A stretch of 64,000 bases of DNA, taken from positions 52,037,905-52,101,904 of the forward strand of contig CM043962.1 of the NCBI GenBank assembly GCA_014529385.2, written 5' to 3'. This document shows, piece by piece, positions 1 to 11,945 of the stretch (position 1 is its first letter; every line of letters begins with the position of its first letter). Below the pieces are notes generated by a model. That model searched no databases. It was not told the origin of the DNA and saw only the letters and a program-made list of their open reading frames with translations. Source of the stretch: Adiantum capillus-veneris (taxonomy: Eukaryota > Streptophyta > Polypodiopsida > Polypodiales > Pteridaceae). The position numbers and the translations under genes were made by a program.

Positions 1-1710
1 GATCACATAGCATAGATGGGCTCCGCAATATACTACAGCTTCACCTGAAGCATAGTGCAGCACCCACATCCCGTAAACTGTTGGCAACTTAAGCTCGTTA
101 TGAGAAAGCATTAAAGATATCTGACTCCCTTTTACTGGCAGCCAAGACATCACTGACATAAGCATCAATAGGCATAGCATCCAAATCCAGCCACATTTGG
201 TACGTTGTCCAAGCAAATGAAAAATCCTGTGCATTTTATGCCGTATCAAGGATGATTCAGCATCATCACCCCCTCTAGCTTCATAGCCATCAAGAAAAAC
301 TTTGGGAGTCTCTCGACCTGTATCATCAAATGAATTTTCACCTGTTGGGATTTCAGCTTGATCATGAAAAACAATTTTATCCTGTAGATCTTCATACATA
401 GCATCCTCGGGAAAATCACCCTTGGAAGTGTCAACATTAATCAAAATTGTAGGAGTTATCTCCTCATGCAGTCCATCTACAAGCATAGATGTAAAATCCT
501 TGTCGACAACCTGTTCACAATCAATATGATCCAAGCAATCTTCATATTCCTCGATATCATCCTCTGCTTCCTCTTCTGCATCCATGTTACTTAGCAATAC
601 ATTATAGAGCTGTAAAGGCTCATCTGGCACCCCCTCTGAAGAGGTATATGCATCAGAAAGCTCTTCTATACTGTCATAAACATCTCCTTCAGATCTAGAC
701 ATAAATTCATCGATTATAGCATCCTCTTTTGTGATAGCATCATCTGCAAGCATATTGTTAGTAGCAATCATAGGTTCATTGACATCCTCAGGCTCATCCT
801 GTGCTGGGTCCACAATTTTAGTCACTTCATCAGCTACTGTGTATATAATAGCTTTGTTTATGCAATCATATGCAGTAGACATGTTATCCTGCTCGCCTAT
901 AGTGCTGATAATTTTAGAAATGTCCTGTAGAGGCTCACCTGCTTGATGAATTCCTTTAGAAGAAACCATGTCAAGGTCAGCAGCCTGTGAACCACTTACT
1001 ATACAGTTTATGTCTTCGCTTGAACCATTATTAGAGGTAGCGTCCATGCACGCAATCTTTGAAAAAAATTCTTATAAATCTGTTCTAGCTTTAAATTCAT
1101 TGTTTACCTTTTCGTCGTTGCTCAAATTAAGCTCCTCTCAAACTGAATCTGCTACTTCCAGCTCAACATTTTCTTTGGCTTTACTTCTTGCAGAAATATG
1201 CTCCCAGAATTCATCATAGTCGAGGATCTGCATCGGATCCCCTTCACCTTTACTGAAGACAACCTTATTTCGTTCAGTCATCTCCTTTATTTCCTGATCT
1301 AGAATCCTTGAGCTTTCGTAAATAAATTCCTCTGCAAAATACTCCCACCGTGTGGGATATTCTTCATTCATTTCTTGAACCTGCTTTTTGAAATCTGAGT
1401 TTACAACCTCCTCAAAAGCTGCAATCATCCGATCTTCTGGTACATTTCGGCTCTTCATCTCAGCTTCGTAACATACAATAAAACCTTCTGGATCATATCC
1501 TTGAAAATTATAATACTGCTCCCGAACAGCATCAAGTGCTAGCTCTATAGCATCATCAATCTGCTTTTTTAACTGCACGGCTTTCGCTTCCTGCAGACAT
1601 CCCTGAACCAATTCCATCAGTTTAGGAAAATCTGTAATTGCCAGATTTTTATCAAATCCATTGGCACTGAAATCTTCAATAAACCGATTTAACTATTATG
1701 GCATCTCCAT
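1..1710 (-). pseudogene. Gag-like plus acidic/TM ORF, array copy 1 (truncated by window edge)
   Basis: This is the leftmost copy of the internal frame of the tandem element; its 3' end lies outside the window. The proposed start is the ATG at 1708-1710 (residues MEMP), 46 bases inside the LTR boundary. The frame has four stops: adjacent TAA and TAG (1693-1698), TGA (1138-1140) and TAA (1072-1074). After the last stop it appears open from 1047 to base 1. The first half has the look of a retrotransposon capsid, with segments such as YDPEGFIVCYEAEM and VPEDRMIAAFEEVV followed by a W/F-rich helix. That family call is by pattern only. The second half is acidic and leads into the hydrophobic stretch described for copy 2. 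Confidence 0.7.
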
Positions 1711-1726
1711 CTTTACCTCCCACCCC

Positions 1727-1755
1727 GGCTCGTTTCGCGTCAGGCTCACCAAATA
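1727..1755 (-). promoter_or_regulatory. Candidate primer-binding site
   Basis: Immediately after the minus-strand LTR end (…CCCCCGACA) the sequence reads TATTTGGTGAGCCTGACGCG. TGG two or three bases from the LTR is what a tRNA primer site needs. I could not match it to a named tRNA. The same site occurs at about 6924-6952 and, as TTTGGTGAACCCGACGCG, at about 11917-11945. Confidence 0.5.
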
Positions 1756-4385
1756 TGTCGGGGGATATGTGTTCGCTACGTGAGCCGGGCAGGCGCCGGG
1801 CCTCTGGCTGTGGGAGGCGTGAAAGAGAGAGAACAAGAGACAATGACAGCTCTGCCAATCACCGCAATCATCAATTAATTCATTATTAAATTGAGTATAA
1901 CTTAGTCCTTAGCCAAGGCGGGCTGTTAACAGCGCCGTCACTTGGATCATCTGCTAACGAGGAGTTTAAGCTCCCGCTTTACAGTATTAACCGGGCTGTT
2001 AACGACACCGGACTTAACAAAAGGCTAATTCAATCTTTAACGGATGACGGTGATGGAAATTATCTCTTGTCGCTTTATCTGCTTCAAGTTCCATTAGATT
2101 CTGCAAGCTTCAATTCAATTCACTGCCTCGATCATCAAACTTCAGTTATTACCTAAGTGCATGCCTTCTCCTCTCCTGCTTTGATTCAAGACCCATGATT
2201 CAAGACCCAGCTCGCCATCTCAAGCCTGCTTGCTTACTTCAAGGTTCTCGTTTGCGTGTAAATCTCCTTCTCACTTTGCCTGCTCAAGACTCCACCTTGC
2301 TTGTAATCCTCTGCTCGCCTCGGCTTGCTTCGGCCTCGACAAGCTTCTTCTCGACCTACTTGCTTGCTTTAAGCTTACTCCCTTCCTTTGCTTGTTATGC
2401 CGAATCTTGGTTTTGAGTTTGGCTATCTTCTCCTACGACTGCTTGCGAGTCTTGGTTGCTCTCTCCTTTGGCCCTCATTGCCTTCCAAAGCTTCGAGAAC
2501 TCGAGAGAGAGAGAGACTTCGTACTTGCTTAAGCCGAGAGAGACAGATTTTGCCTTGCTTGGATTAGAGATCGATAGAGAGGAAGAACTCGCCTTGCTTG
2601 GCTTGGAGATTGAGAGAGAGAACTTGTGGATTGGAGGTCAAGAGAGAGAGCTCCCCCTTGCTTGCCTCTTTGCTTGGACTAGAGATCAAGAGCGAAAGCT
2701 CCTCTTTGCTTAGCTTGATTGGAGATTGAGAGCGAAAGCTCGCCCTTCCTTCCTTCATTATCTTTCTTCCTCGTTCAAGCTTCTTGCCCCTGTCTCCTTC
2801 GACCAAGCTCTTCTCTCCTACCTTCCTTGGCTTGCAATCCTCGTTCACTCTCTATCCTTTTTCCCTCTCCTCGTTTTCTTGCTATCCCGCGTTGGCTTTT
2901 CCTCCTTCCTTATATCTTCAATTCACATGCAAAGCCCCTAATAATAGCTCGTTTTTTCCCTAAGCAGTGGAGCCGGCGCCACTGACGTGGCATGGAAACC
3001 GGGCCTATGACGTGGCAGCTGTGAAATTTTACCTGCATGAAACGTGTCGCGGTTGCCACCGAATCAGAGCGCCATGCCATCCTGATTCTTTTTCGTCTAT
3101 GGCTCGCGCTCATCAGAGCATCGCAGCGCACGCTACGTCCTCCTCTTCCGCTTCCTGCGCTCGTTGGCTGCTTGCTTGCGCCATCTTTGCTTAGCTTCAC
3201 ACTTAACGGGTTTTATTGGGTGGCCATTGGGCGCCCATTTAATTTGGTTTGGGGCGGGCGGCCATGCCCCTTGGCCTTTGGTGCATATGGGAGGCCTCTC
3301 GGCCCTTAAACTTCATAAAGGCAGAACATTTGGCATGCATATCAACCTAGGCACCGTCGGCAATCATCACATTCCAAAAGACGACATTCTCGACTAAGAC
3401 CTCAACATTAACTTTTTGTGCTTTCATAACGGCACCACAACTGGCATGCATAGAAGCCAAGGCTTTGCCAGTTTTCTTCATCGGCGGCCAAGACGCTTGC
3501 AAGGGCATCACATTTAGCATACATGTCGGCCAAAGCACTGCCAAGCATTGGGCAGCTTTGGTTTGGGTCGACACCCCATTAAGCATACATATTGGTAAAG
3601 CATTGCCAGGCACCGCATTGCCAAGCACAACAACTGGTTTTTAATGACAATATCATCATGAATTTTATTGCTCATTTTAGTGTTGCAAACCTTGCCGCAA
3701 GCCATTAAGATGCAATAACCCTCGACTTCGTACTGCTCAAGCCATAGCTGTGTTGGAAATTTCCTGCTATGAGCAAAATCCAGTACATAATTCTTGTCAG
3801 GCTAAACATATCAACCAAACCATTGCTGCATGACGTCCCAAAACTTGGTCAATGTAAAAAAAATCCCAGATAGCACTTCGACCGAGGCGACCAGACTGGC
3901 ACGGAACCGGCCCCCGGCGAATCTTTAACGGCTCATATCTTGGCAACCGGAACTCCAATCACTGATCTGAAAAGATCGATGTGCTCCAAAAGTAGAGCAC
4001 TTAAGGCTCATGCATTCATTTCATCTCTATCACCTTAGGTGCAGTTGCCCAATCCGGTACGGATCTGCAATCGACTCGAACTTCAAAGTGACATAACTTC
4101 TTCACCGTGGCTCCAATCGACGAGCCGTAAAGACAGGCCGGTAGAGCACTGAGGGCACTACAGTTCTAGATCATAATCTCTGATTTGTGGTCACTGCAAC
4201 CATAATCATTTTTGGCATCGTTGAGGCATCTGTTGTCCCTTCTAAGCCGCATCTGGCATACATTAATTATTAAGCTTGTCCTGTTATCAAGCCCTGATCA
4301 CTACTCACTTAATGTGTAGGCTTCAAAGAAGCTTAGCTTGCATTTCTCTGTTTTTTTCTCTATATGGCTGCGGAGCTGCACGACA
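1756..4385 (-). repeat. LTR A of the tandem element (2630 bp)
   Basis: Bounded by TGTCG (1756) and CGACA (ends 4385). It is the longest of the three LTRs. It contains (in plus coordinates) a pyrimidine-rich half (about 2160-2930), a candidate minus-strand TATA box (GATATAAGG, complement near 2909-2918), a decayed PPR fragment (3311-3710) and a distal block with the phrase cgacgagccgtaaagac, which also recurs in LTRs B, C and D. LTR B lacks roughly 70 bp and 120-130 bp of it, and LTR C lacks roughly 130 bp (A 2740-2870), so the copies have separate deletion histories. Confidence 0.85.
3311..3710 (-). pseudogene. Captured PPR gene fragment in LTR A
   Basis: Minus-strand translation in shifting frames shows several PPR landmarks: ACGKVCNTKMSNKIHDDIV (the linker usually read as ACGS...KQIHDEIV), ADMYAKCDALASV, SMHASCGAVMKAQKV, then ENVVFWNVMIADGA and VDMHAKCSAFMKF. 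These are the MYAKCGA...AQ.VFDE...NVVSWNALIAGYA signatures of plant PLS-type PPR proteins, with deletions and frame changes between units. PPR proteins bind organellar RNA, and this remnant cannot do so. It lies in the element's transcription sense. It could have been captured by the element or have been the site of an early insertion, but its presence in all three LTRs shows it moved or amplified with the element. Confidence 0.72.
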
Positions 4386-4966
4386 TTCACCCCCTCTGAA
4401 CCTGAACAGCCTCCGGTCTGTGCCAATAGCACTTCAATCTGCATCTGCTAACGGTAACTTAAGTTCTTTCCATCATTAGACTCACTTAACTGGTAAACGT
4501 ATGAAAAATGAAATAAGGCTTATACCATATCATCAATGTACTAGCTTAATCATTAGGTAGCCGTCCATCAAAAATCTCTGAACTGTATCTGCCGTATCTT
4601 CAAAGCATTCAATTATAAATATCATGTTTAGTGAACCCCGCCAGGTGCTCCAGTCAATGATGCACATGGCTTGACCATTAAGCTCTCTCTTAAGGAACCC
4701 TGTCAAGCTCAAGTATGCCTTGGTCTGTCTGCACACGGAATGGCCGTCAAGTTCTTTACTTCAAGTTCTGTTAGCAGAACCAACTCAAAAGATGTGAAGA
4801 TACTTTATTAATTGTCCAAAGAAGTTAGCAGGAAGCCATCCATGTTATCTTATTTAATGCATAACGAAACACTCTTCTAACTTAGCATAATCTAGAAAAC
4901 AAAATCTTGCAGCATGCAGCCTGCTACATCAGGCATCTGGTATCCTCTCCATCTGCAACTTGCACT
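4386..4966. other. Internal 3' region and polypurine tract, copy 2 unit
   Basis: Bases 4386-4397 are the polypurine tract (AGAGGGGGTGAA on the minus strand) abutting LTR A. The remaining roughly 570 bases up to the stop codon of the copy 2 frame hold no open frame of note. The matching stretch in the next unit is 9373-9959. Confidence 0.75.
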
Positions 4967-6907
4967 TTAGTAACCCCAAGGATCAAATGAGATAATAAGG
5001 AATTGTCCACACATTGGGGCATCATAATATCCACATGAGCATACATTTCCTGTATCAATCATCATCAAGCATTTCTGGTGCAAATATGCTACCCCCGGTT
5101 CAAATAGTACGCAATTACTATCCATACTGATCAGTATCCATCCATATTGAATCTGCTTATGAACATCCTTAGAATCTCCTGGATCAAACACCATTGAGAT
5201 CACATAGCATAGATGGGCTCCGCAATATACTAGAGCTTCACCTGAAGCATACTGCAACACCCACATCCCGTAAACTGTTGGCAACTTAAGCTCGTTATGA
5301 GAAAGCATTAAAGATATCTGACTCCCTTTTACTGGCAGCCAAGACATCACTGACATAAGCATCAATAGGCATAGCATCCAAATCCAACCACATTTGGTAC
5401 ATTGTCCAAGCAAATGAAAAATCCTGTGCATTTTATGCCGTATCAAGGATGATTTAGCATCATCACCCCCTCTAGCATCATAGCCATCAAGAAAAACTTT
5501 GGGAGTCTCTCGACCTGTATCATCAAATGAATTTTCACCTGTTGGGATTTCAGCTTGATCATGAAAAACAACTTTATCCTGTAGATCTTCATACATAGCA
5601 TCCTCGGGAAAATCACCCTTGGAAGTGTCAACATTAATCAAAACTGTAGGAGTTATCTCCTCATGCAGTCCATCTACAAGCATAGATGTAAAATCCTTGT
5701 CGACAACCTGTTCACAATCAATATGATCCAAGCAATCTTCATATTCCTCGATATCATCCTCTGCTTCCTCTTCTGCATCCATGTTACTTAGCAATACATT
5801 ATAGAGCTGTAAAGGCTCATCTGGCACCCCCTCTGAAGAGGTATATGCATCAGAAAGCTCTTCTATACTGTCATAAACATCTCCTTCAGATCTAGACATA
5901 AATTCATCTATTATAGCATCCTCTTTTGTGATAGCATCATCTGCAAGCATATTGTTAGTAGCAATCATAGGTTCATTGACATCCTCAAGCTCATCCTGTG
6001 CTGGGTCCACAATTTTAGTCACTTCATCAGCTACTGTGTATATAATAGCTTTGTTTATGCAATCATATGCAGTAGACATGTTATCCTCCTCGCCTATAGT
6101 GCTGATAATTTTAGAAATGTCCTGTAGAGGCTCATCTGCTTGATGAATTCCTTCAGAAGAAACCATGTCAAGGTCAGCAGCCTGTGAACCACTTACTGTA
6201 CAGTTTATGTCTTCGCTTGAACCATTATTAGAGGTAGCGTCCATGCACGCAATCTTTGAAAAAAATTCTTATAAATCTGTTCTAGCTTTAAATTCATTGT
6301 TTACCTTTTCGTCGTTGCTCAAATTAAGCTCCTCTCGAACTGAATCCGCTACTTCCAGCTCAACATTTTCTTTGGCTTTACTTCTTGCAGAAATATGCTC
6401 CCAGAATTCATCATAGTCGAGGATCTGCATTGGATCCCCTTCACCTTTACTGAAGACAACCTTATTTCGTTCAGTCATCTCCTTTATTTCCTGATCTAGA
6501 ATCCTTGAGCTTTCGTAAATAAATTCCTCTGCAAAATACTCCCACCGTGTGGGATATTCTTCATCCAGTTCTTGAACCTACTTTTTAAAATCTGAGTTTA
6601 CAACCTCCTCAAAAGCTGCAATCATCCGATCTTCTGGTACATTTCGGCTCTTCATCTCAGCTTCGTAACATGCAATAAAACCTTCTGGATCATATCCTTG
6701 AAAATTATAATACTGCTCCCGAACAGCATCAAGTGTTAGCTCTATAGCATCATCAATATGCTTTTTTAAATGCACGGCTTTCACTTCCTGCAGACATCCC
6801 TGAACAAATTCCATAATTTTTGACAAATCTGTAATTGCCAGATTTTTATCAAATCCATTGGCACTGAAATCTTCAATAAACTGATTTAACTATTCTGGCA
6901 TCTCCAT
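4967..6907 (-). pseudogene. Gag-like plus acidic/TM ORF, array copy 2
   Basis: The frame is 1941 bases including the stop, the same length as copy 3, with no indel between them. Stops at 6890-6892 (TAG), 6578-6580 (TAG) and 6269-6271 (TAA) break the capsid-like half. The second half is open for 425 codons (6244 down to 4967). In that half, residues 1-265 are acidic (many D/E, for example AEEEAEDDIEEYED). Residues about 285-304 are hydrophobic (WIWMLCLLMLMSVMSW), long enough to span a membrane once. The last 120 residues carry many cysteines (about 341, 346, 378, 392, 402, 404, 412). No protease or polymerase motif is seen. I do not recognise the second half as a named family. An envelope-like role is possible but is inference only. 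Confidence 0.7.
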
Positions 6908-6952
6908 CTTTACCTCCCACCCCGGCTCGTTTCGCGTCAGGCTCACCAAATA

Positions 6953-9372
6953 TGTCGGGGGATATGTGTTCCCTATGTGAGCCGGGCAGGCGCCGGGCCT
7001 CTGGCTGTGGGAGGTGTGAAAAAGAGAGAACAAGAGACAATGACAGCTCTGCCAATCACCGCAATCATAAATTAATTGATTATTAAATTGTGTACAACTT
7101 AGTCCTTAGCCAAGGAGGGCTGTTAACAACGCCGTCACTTGGATCATCTGATAATGAGGAGTATAAGATCCCGCTTTACAGTATTAACCGGGCCGCTAAC
7201 GACACCGGACTTAACAAAAGGCTAATTCAATCTTTAACGGATGACGGTGATGGAAATTATCTCTTGTCGCTTTATCTGCTTCAAGTTCCATTAGATTCTT
7301 CAAGCTTCAATTCAATTCACTGCCTCGATCATCAAACTTCAGTTATTACCTAAGTGCATGCCTTCTCCTCTCCTGCTTTGATTCAAGACCAGCTCGCCAT
7401 CTCAAGCCTGCTTGCTTACTTCAAGGTTCTCGTTTGCGTGTAAATCTCCTTCTCACTTTGCCTGCTCAAGCCTCCACCTTGCTTGTAATCCTCTTCTCGC
7501 CTCGGCTTGCTTCGGCCTCGACAAGCTTCTTCTCGACCTACTTGCTTGCTTTAAGCTTACTCCCTTGGTTTGCTTGTTATGCCGAATCTTGGTTTCGAGT
7601 TTGCCTTTCTTCTCCTACGACTGCTTGCGAGTCTTGGTTGCTCTCTCCGTTGGCCCTCGTTGCCTTCCAAAGCTTCAAGAACTAGCTCGAGAGAGAGACA
7701 GATTTTGCCTTGCTTGGATTAGAGATCGATAGAGAGGAAGAACTCGCCTTGCTTGGCTTGGAGATTGAGAGAGAGAACTTGTGGATTGGAGGTCAAGAGA
7801 GAGAGCTCCCCCTTGCTTGCCTCTTTGCTTGGACTAGCGATCGAGAGCGAAAGCTCCTCTTTGCTTAGCTTGATTGGAGATCGAGTAGGAAAGCTCGCCC
7901 TTCCTTCCTTCATTATCTTTCTTCCTCGTTCAAGCTTCTTGCCCCTGTCTCCTTCGACCAAGCTCTTCTCTCCTGCCTTCCTTGGCTTGCAATCCTCGTT
8001 CACTCTCTATCCTGCAACTCCTTTTTCCCTCTCCTCGTTTTCTTGCTATCCCTCGTTGGCTTTTCCTCCTTCCTTATATCTTCAATTCGCATGCAAAGCC
8101 CCTAATAATAGCTCGTTTTTTCCCTAAGTAGTGGAGCCGGCGCCACTGACGTGGCATGGAAACCGGGCCTATGACGTGGCAGCTATGAAATTTGACCTGC
8201 ATGAAACGCGTCGCGGTTGGCACCGAATCAAGGCGCCATGCCATCCTGATTCTTTTTCGTCTATGGCTCGCGCTCATCAGAGCATCGCAGCGCACGCTAC
8301 GTCCTCCTCTTCTTCTTCCTGCGCTCGTTGGGTGCTTGCTTGCGCCATCTTTGCTTAGCTTCACACTTAACGGGTTTTATTGGGTGGCCATTGGGCGCCC
8401 ATTTAATTTGGATTGGGGCGGGCGGCCATGCCCCTTGGCCTTTGGTGCATATGGGAGGCCTCTCGGCCCTTAAACTTCATAAAGGCAAAACATTTGGCAT
8501 GCATATCAACCTAGGCACCGCCTGCAATCATCGCATTAAAAAAGACGACATTCTCGACTAAGACCTCAACATTAACTTTTTGTGCTTTTGTAACGGCACC
8601 ACAATTGGCATGCATAGCAGCCAAGGCTTTGCCAGTTTTCTTCATCGGCGGCCAAGACACTTGCAAGGGCATCACATTTAGCATACATGTCGGCCAAAGC
8701 ACTGCCAAGCATTGGGCCGCTTTGCTTTGGGTCGACACCCCATTAAGTATACATATCATCATGAATTTTATTGCTCATTTTAGTGTTGCAAACCTTGCCG
8801 CAAGCCATTAAGATGCAAAAACCCTCGACTTCGTACTGCTCAAGCCATAGCTGTGTTGGAAATTTCCTGCTATAAGCAAACTCCAGTACATAATTCTTGT
8901 CAGGCTCAACATATCAACCAAACCATTGCTGCATGAAGTCCCGAAACTTGGTCTAAAAAGACCGACGCGCTACAAAAGTAGAGCACTTCAGGCCCATGCA
9001 TTCATTTCATCTCTGTCACCTTGGCTGCAATTGCCCAATCCTGTACCAATCTGAAATCGACTCGAACTTCAAAGTTACATAACTTCTTCACCGTGGCTCT
9101 AATCGACGAGCCGTAAAGACAGGCTGGTAGAGCACTTCAAGCACTACAGTTCTAGATCATAATCTCTCATTTGTGGTCACTGCAAGAATAATCATTTTTG
9201 GCATCGTTGAGGCATCTGTTGGCCCTTCTAAGCCGCATCTGGCATCCATTAATTATTAAGCTTGTCCTGTTATCAAGCCCTGATCACTGCTCACTTAATG
9301 TGTAGGCTTCAAAGAAGCTTAGCTTGTATTTCTCTGTATTTTTTCTCTATATGGCTGCGGAGCTGCACGACA
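6953..9372 (-). repeat. LTR B of the tandem element (2420 bp)
   Basis: Bounded by TGTCG and CGACA. Shared by two neighbouring internal segments, so it serves as 3' LTR of one unit and 5' LTR of the next. Compared with LTR A it lacks a block near 8752 (the region holding ttggtaaagcattgcc in A) and a block near 8955, where ggtctaaaaagaccg joins sequences that are about 120 bases apart in A. Confidence 0.85.
8475..8812 (-). pseudogene. Captured PPR gene fragment in LTR B
   Basis: Same remnant as in LTR A, shorter because of the local deletion. Best-preserved segment: CGAVTKAQKV...ENVVFFNAMIAGGA on the minus strand, closer to the PPR consensus WNALIAGYA at its end than the LTR A copy. Confidence 0.7.
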
Positions 9373-9384
9373 TTCACCCCGTCT
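9373..9384 (-). promoter_or_regulatory. Polypurine tract, copy 3 unit
   Basis: Plus strand ttcaccccgtct directly follows LTR B. Its complement is a purine run with one C, priming second-strand synthesis in LTR elements. Copy 2 has the unbroken purine run. Confidence 0.6.
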
Positions 9385-9959
9385 GAACCTGCACAGCCTC
9401 CGGTCTGTGCCAATAGCACTTCAATCTGCATCTGCTAACGGTAACTTAAGTTCTTTCCATCATCAGACTCACTTAACTCGTAAACGTATGAAAAATGAAA
9501 TAAGACTTATACCCTATCATCAATGTTCTAGCTTAATCATTAGGTAGCCGTCCATCAAAAATCTCTGAACTGTATCTGCCGTATCTTCAAAGCATTCAAT
9601 TATAAATATCATGTTTAGTGAACCCCGCCAGACTCAAGTGCTCCAGTCAATGATGCACACGGCTTGACCATTAAGATCTCTCTTAAGGAACCGTGTCAAG
9701 CTCAAGTATGCCTTGGTCTGTCTGCACACGAAATGGCCATCAAGTCCTTTACTTCAAGTTCTGTTAGCAGAACCAACTCAAAAGATGTGAAGATACTTCA
9801 TTAATTGTCGAAAGAAGTTAGCTGGAAGCCAGCCATGTTATCTTATTGAATGCATAACGAAACACTCTTCTAACTTAGCATAATCTAGAAAACAAAATCT
9901 TGCATCATGCAGCTTGCTACATCAGGCATCTGGTATCCTCTCCGTCTGCAACATGCACT

Positions 9960-11900
9960 TTAGTAACCCCCAGGATCAAATGGGATAATAAGGAATTGTC
10001 CACACATTGGGGCATCATAATATCCACATGAGCATACATTTCCTGTATCAATCATCATCAAGCATTTCTGGTGCAAATATGCTACCCCCGGTTCAAATAG
10101 TACGCAATTACTATGCATACTGATCAGTATCCATCCATATTGAATTTGCTTATGAACATCCTTAGAATCTCCTGGATCAAACACCATTGAGATCACATAG
10201 CATAGATGGGCTCCGCAATATACTAGAGCTTCACCTGAAGCATAATGCAACACCCACATCCCGTAAACTGTTGGCAACTTAAGCTCGTTACCAGAAAGCA
10301 TTAAAGATATCTGACTCCCTTTTACTGGCAGCCAAGACATCACTGACATAAGCATCAATAGGCATAGCATGCAAATCCAGCCACATTTGGTACATTGTCC
10401 AAGCAAATGAAAAATCCTGTGCATTTTATGCCGTATCAAGGATGATTCAGCATCATCACCCCCTCTAGCTTCATAGCCATCAAGAAAAACTTTGGGAGTC
10501 TCTCGACCTGTATCATCAGATGAATTTCCACCTGTTGGGATTTCAGCTTGATCATGAAAAACAGCTTTATCCTATAGATCTTCATACATAGCATCCTCGG
10601 GAAAATCACCCTTGGAAGTCTCAACATTAATCAAAACTGTAGGAGTTATCTCCTCATGCAGTCCATCTACAAGCATAGATGTAAAATCCTTGTCGACAAC
10701 CTGTTCACAATCAATATGATCCAAGCAATCTTCATACTCCTCGATATCATCCTCTGCTTCCTCTTCTGCATCCATGTTACTTAGCAATACATTATAGAGC
10801 TGTAAAGGCTCATCTGGCACCCCCTCTGAAGAGGTATCTCCATCAGAAATCTCTTCTATACTGTCATAAACATCTCCTTCAGATCTAGACATAAATTCAT
10901 CGATTATAGCATCCTCTTTTGTGATAGCATCATCTGCAAGCATATTGTTAGTAGCAATCATAGGTTCATTAACATCCTCAGGCTCATCCTGTGCTGGGTC
11001 CACAATTTTAGTCACTTCATCAACTACTGTGTATATAATAGCTTTGTTTATGCAATCATATGCAGTAGACATGTTATCTTGCTCGCCTATAGTGCTGATA
11101 AATTTAGAAATGTCCTGTAGAGGCTCATCTGCTTGATGAACTCCTTCAGAAGAAACCATGTCAAGGTCAGGAGCCTATGAACCACTTTTTGTACAGTCTA
11201 TGTCTTCGCTTGAACCATTATTAGAGGTAGCGTCCATGCACGCAATCTTTGAAAAAAATTCATATAAATCTGTTCTAGCTTTAACTTCATTGTTTACCTT
11301 TTCTTCGTTGCTCAAATTAAGCTCCTCTTGAACTGAATCTGCTACTTCCAGCTCAACATTTTCTTTGGCTTTACTTCTTGCAGAAATATGCTCCCAGAAT
11401 TCATCATAGTCGAGGATCTGCATCGGATCCCCTTCACCTTTACTGAAGACAACCTTATTTCGTTCCGTCATCTCCTTTATTTCCTGATCTAGAATCCTTG
11501 AGCTTTCGTAAATAAATTCCTCTGCAAAATACTCCCACCGTGTGGGATATTCTTCATTCATTTCTTGAACCTGCTTTTTGAAATCTGAGTTTACAACCTC
11601 CTCAAAAGCTGCAATCATCCGATCTTCTGGTACATTTCGGCTCTTCATCTCAGCTTCGTAACATGCAATAAAACCTTCTGGATCATATCCTTGAAAATTA
11701 TAATACTGCTCCCGAACAACATCAAGTGCTAGCTCTATAGCATCATCAGTCCGCTTTTTTAAATGCACGGCTTTCGCTGCCTGCAGACATCCCTGAACCA
11801 ATTCCGTCATTTTAGGCAAATCTGTAATTGCCAGATTTTTATCAAATCCATTGGCACTGAAATCTTCAATAAACTGATTTAACTGTTTTGGCATCTCCAT
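9960..11900 (-). pseudogene. Gag-like plus acidic/TM ORF, array copy 3 (best gag half)
   Basis: 647-codon frame. The start chosen is the ATG at 11898-11900 (MEMPKQLNQF); the frame is also open upstream into the LTR. The capsid-like half is uninterrupted down to TAG at 11175-11177. A second TAG lies at 10572-10574, and the hydrophobic and Cys-rich C-terminus is open to 9960. At the place where copies 1 and 2 have TAA, this copy has TAT (Tyr), so gag-like and acidic parts are joined for about 30 codons before the TAG. Both TAGs replace CAG codons present in the other copies. Gag-like proteins package element RNA in cytoplasmic particles; that assignment rests on overall pattern, size and position, not on a zinc knuckle, which I do not see. 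Confidence 0.7.
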
Positions 11901-11945
11901 CTTTACCTCCCACCCCGGCACGTTTCGCGTCGGGTTCACCAAATA

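Noticed and set aside
2910-3200. A 96-codon minus frame kept in all three LTRs (also 8074-8364 and 12,952-13,242)
   Set aside because: The three LTRs are close copies, so an accidental open frame is expected to persist. No family resemblance and no sign of codon-level conservation by eye.
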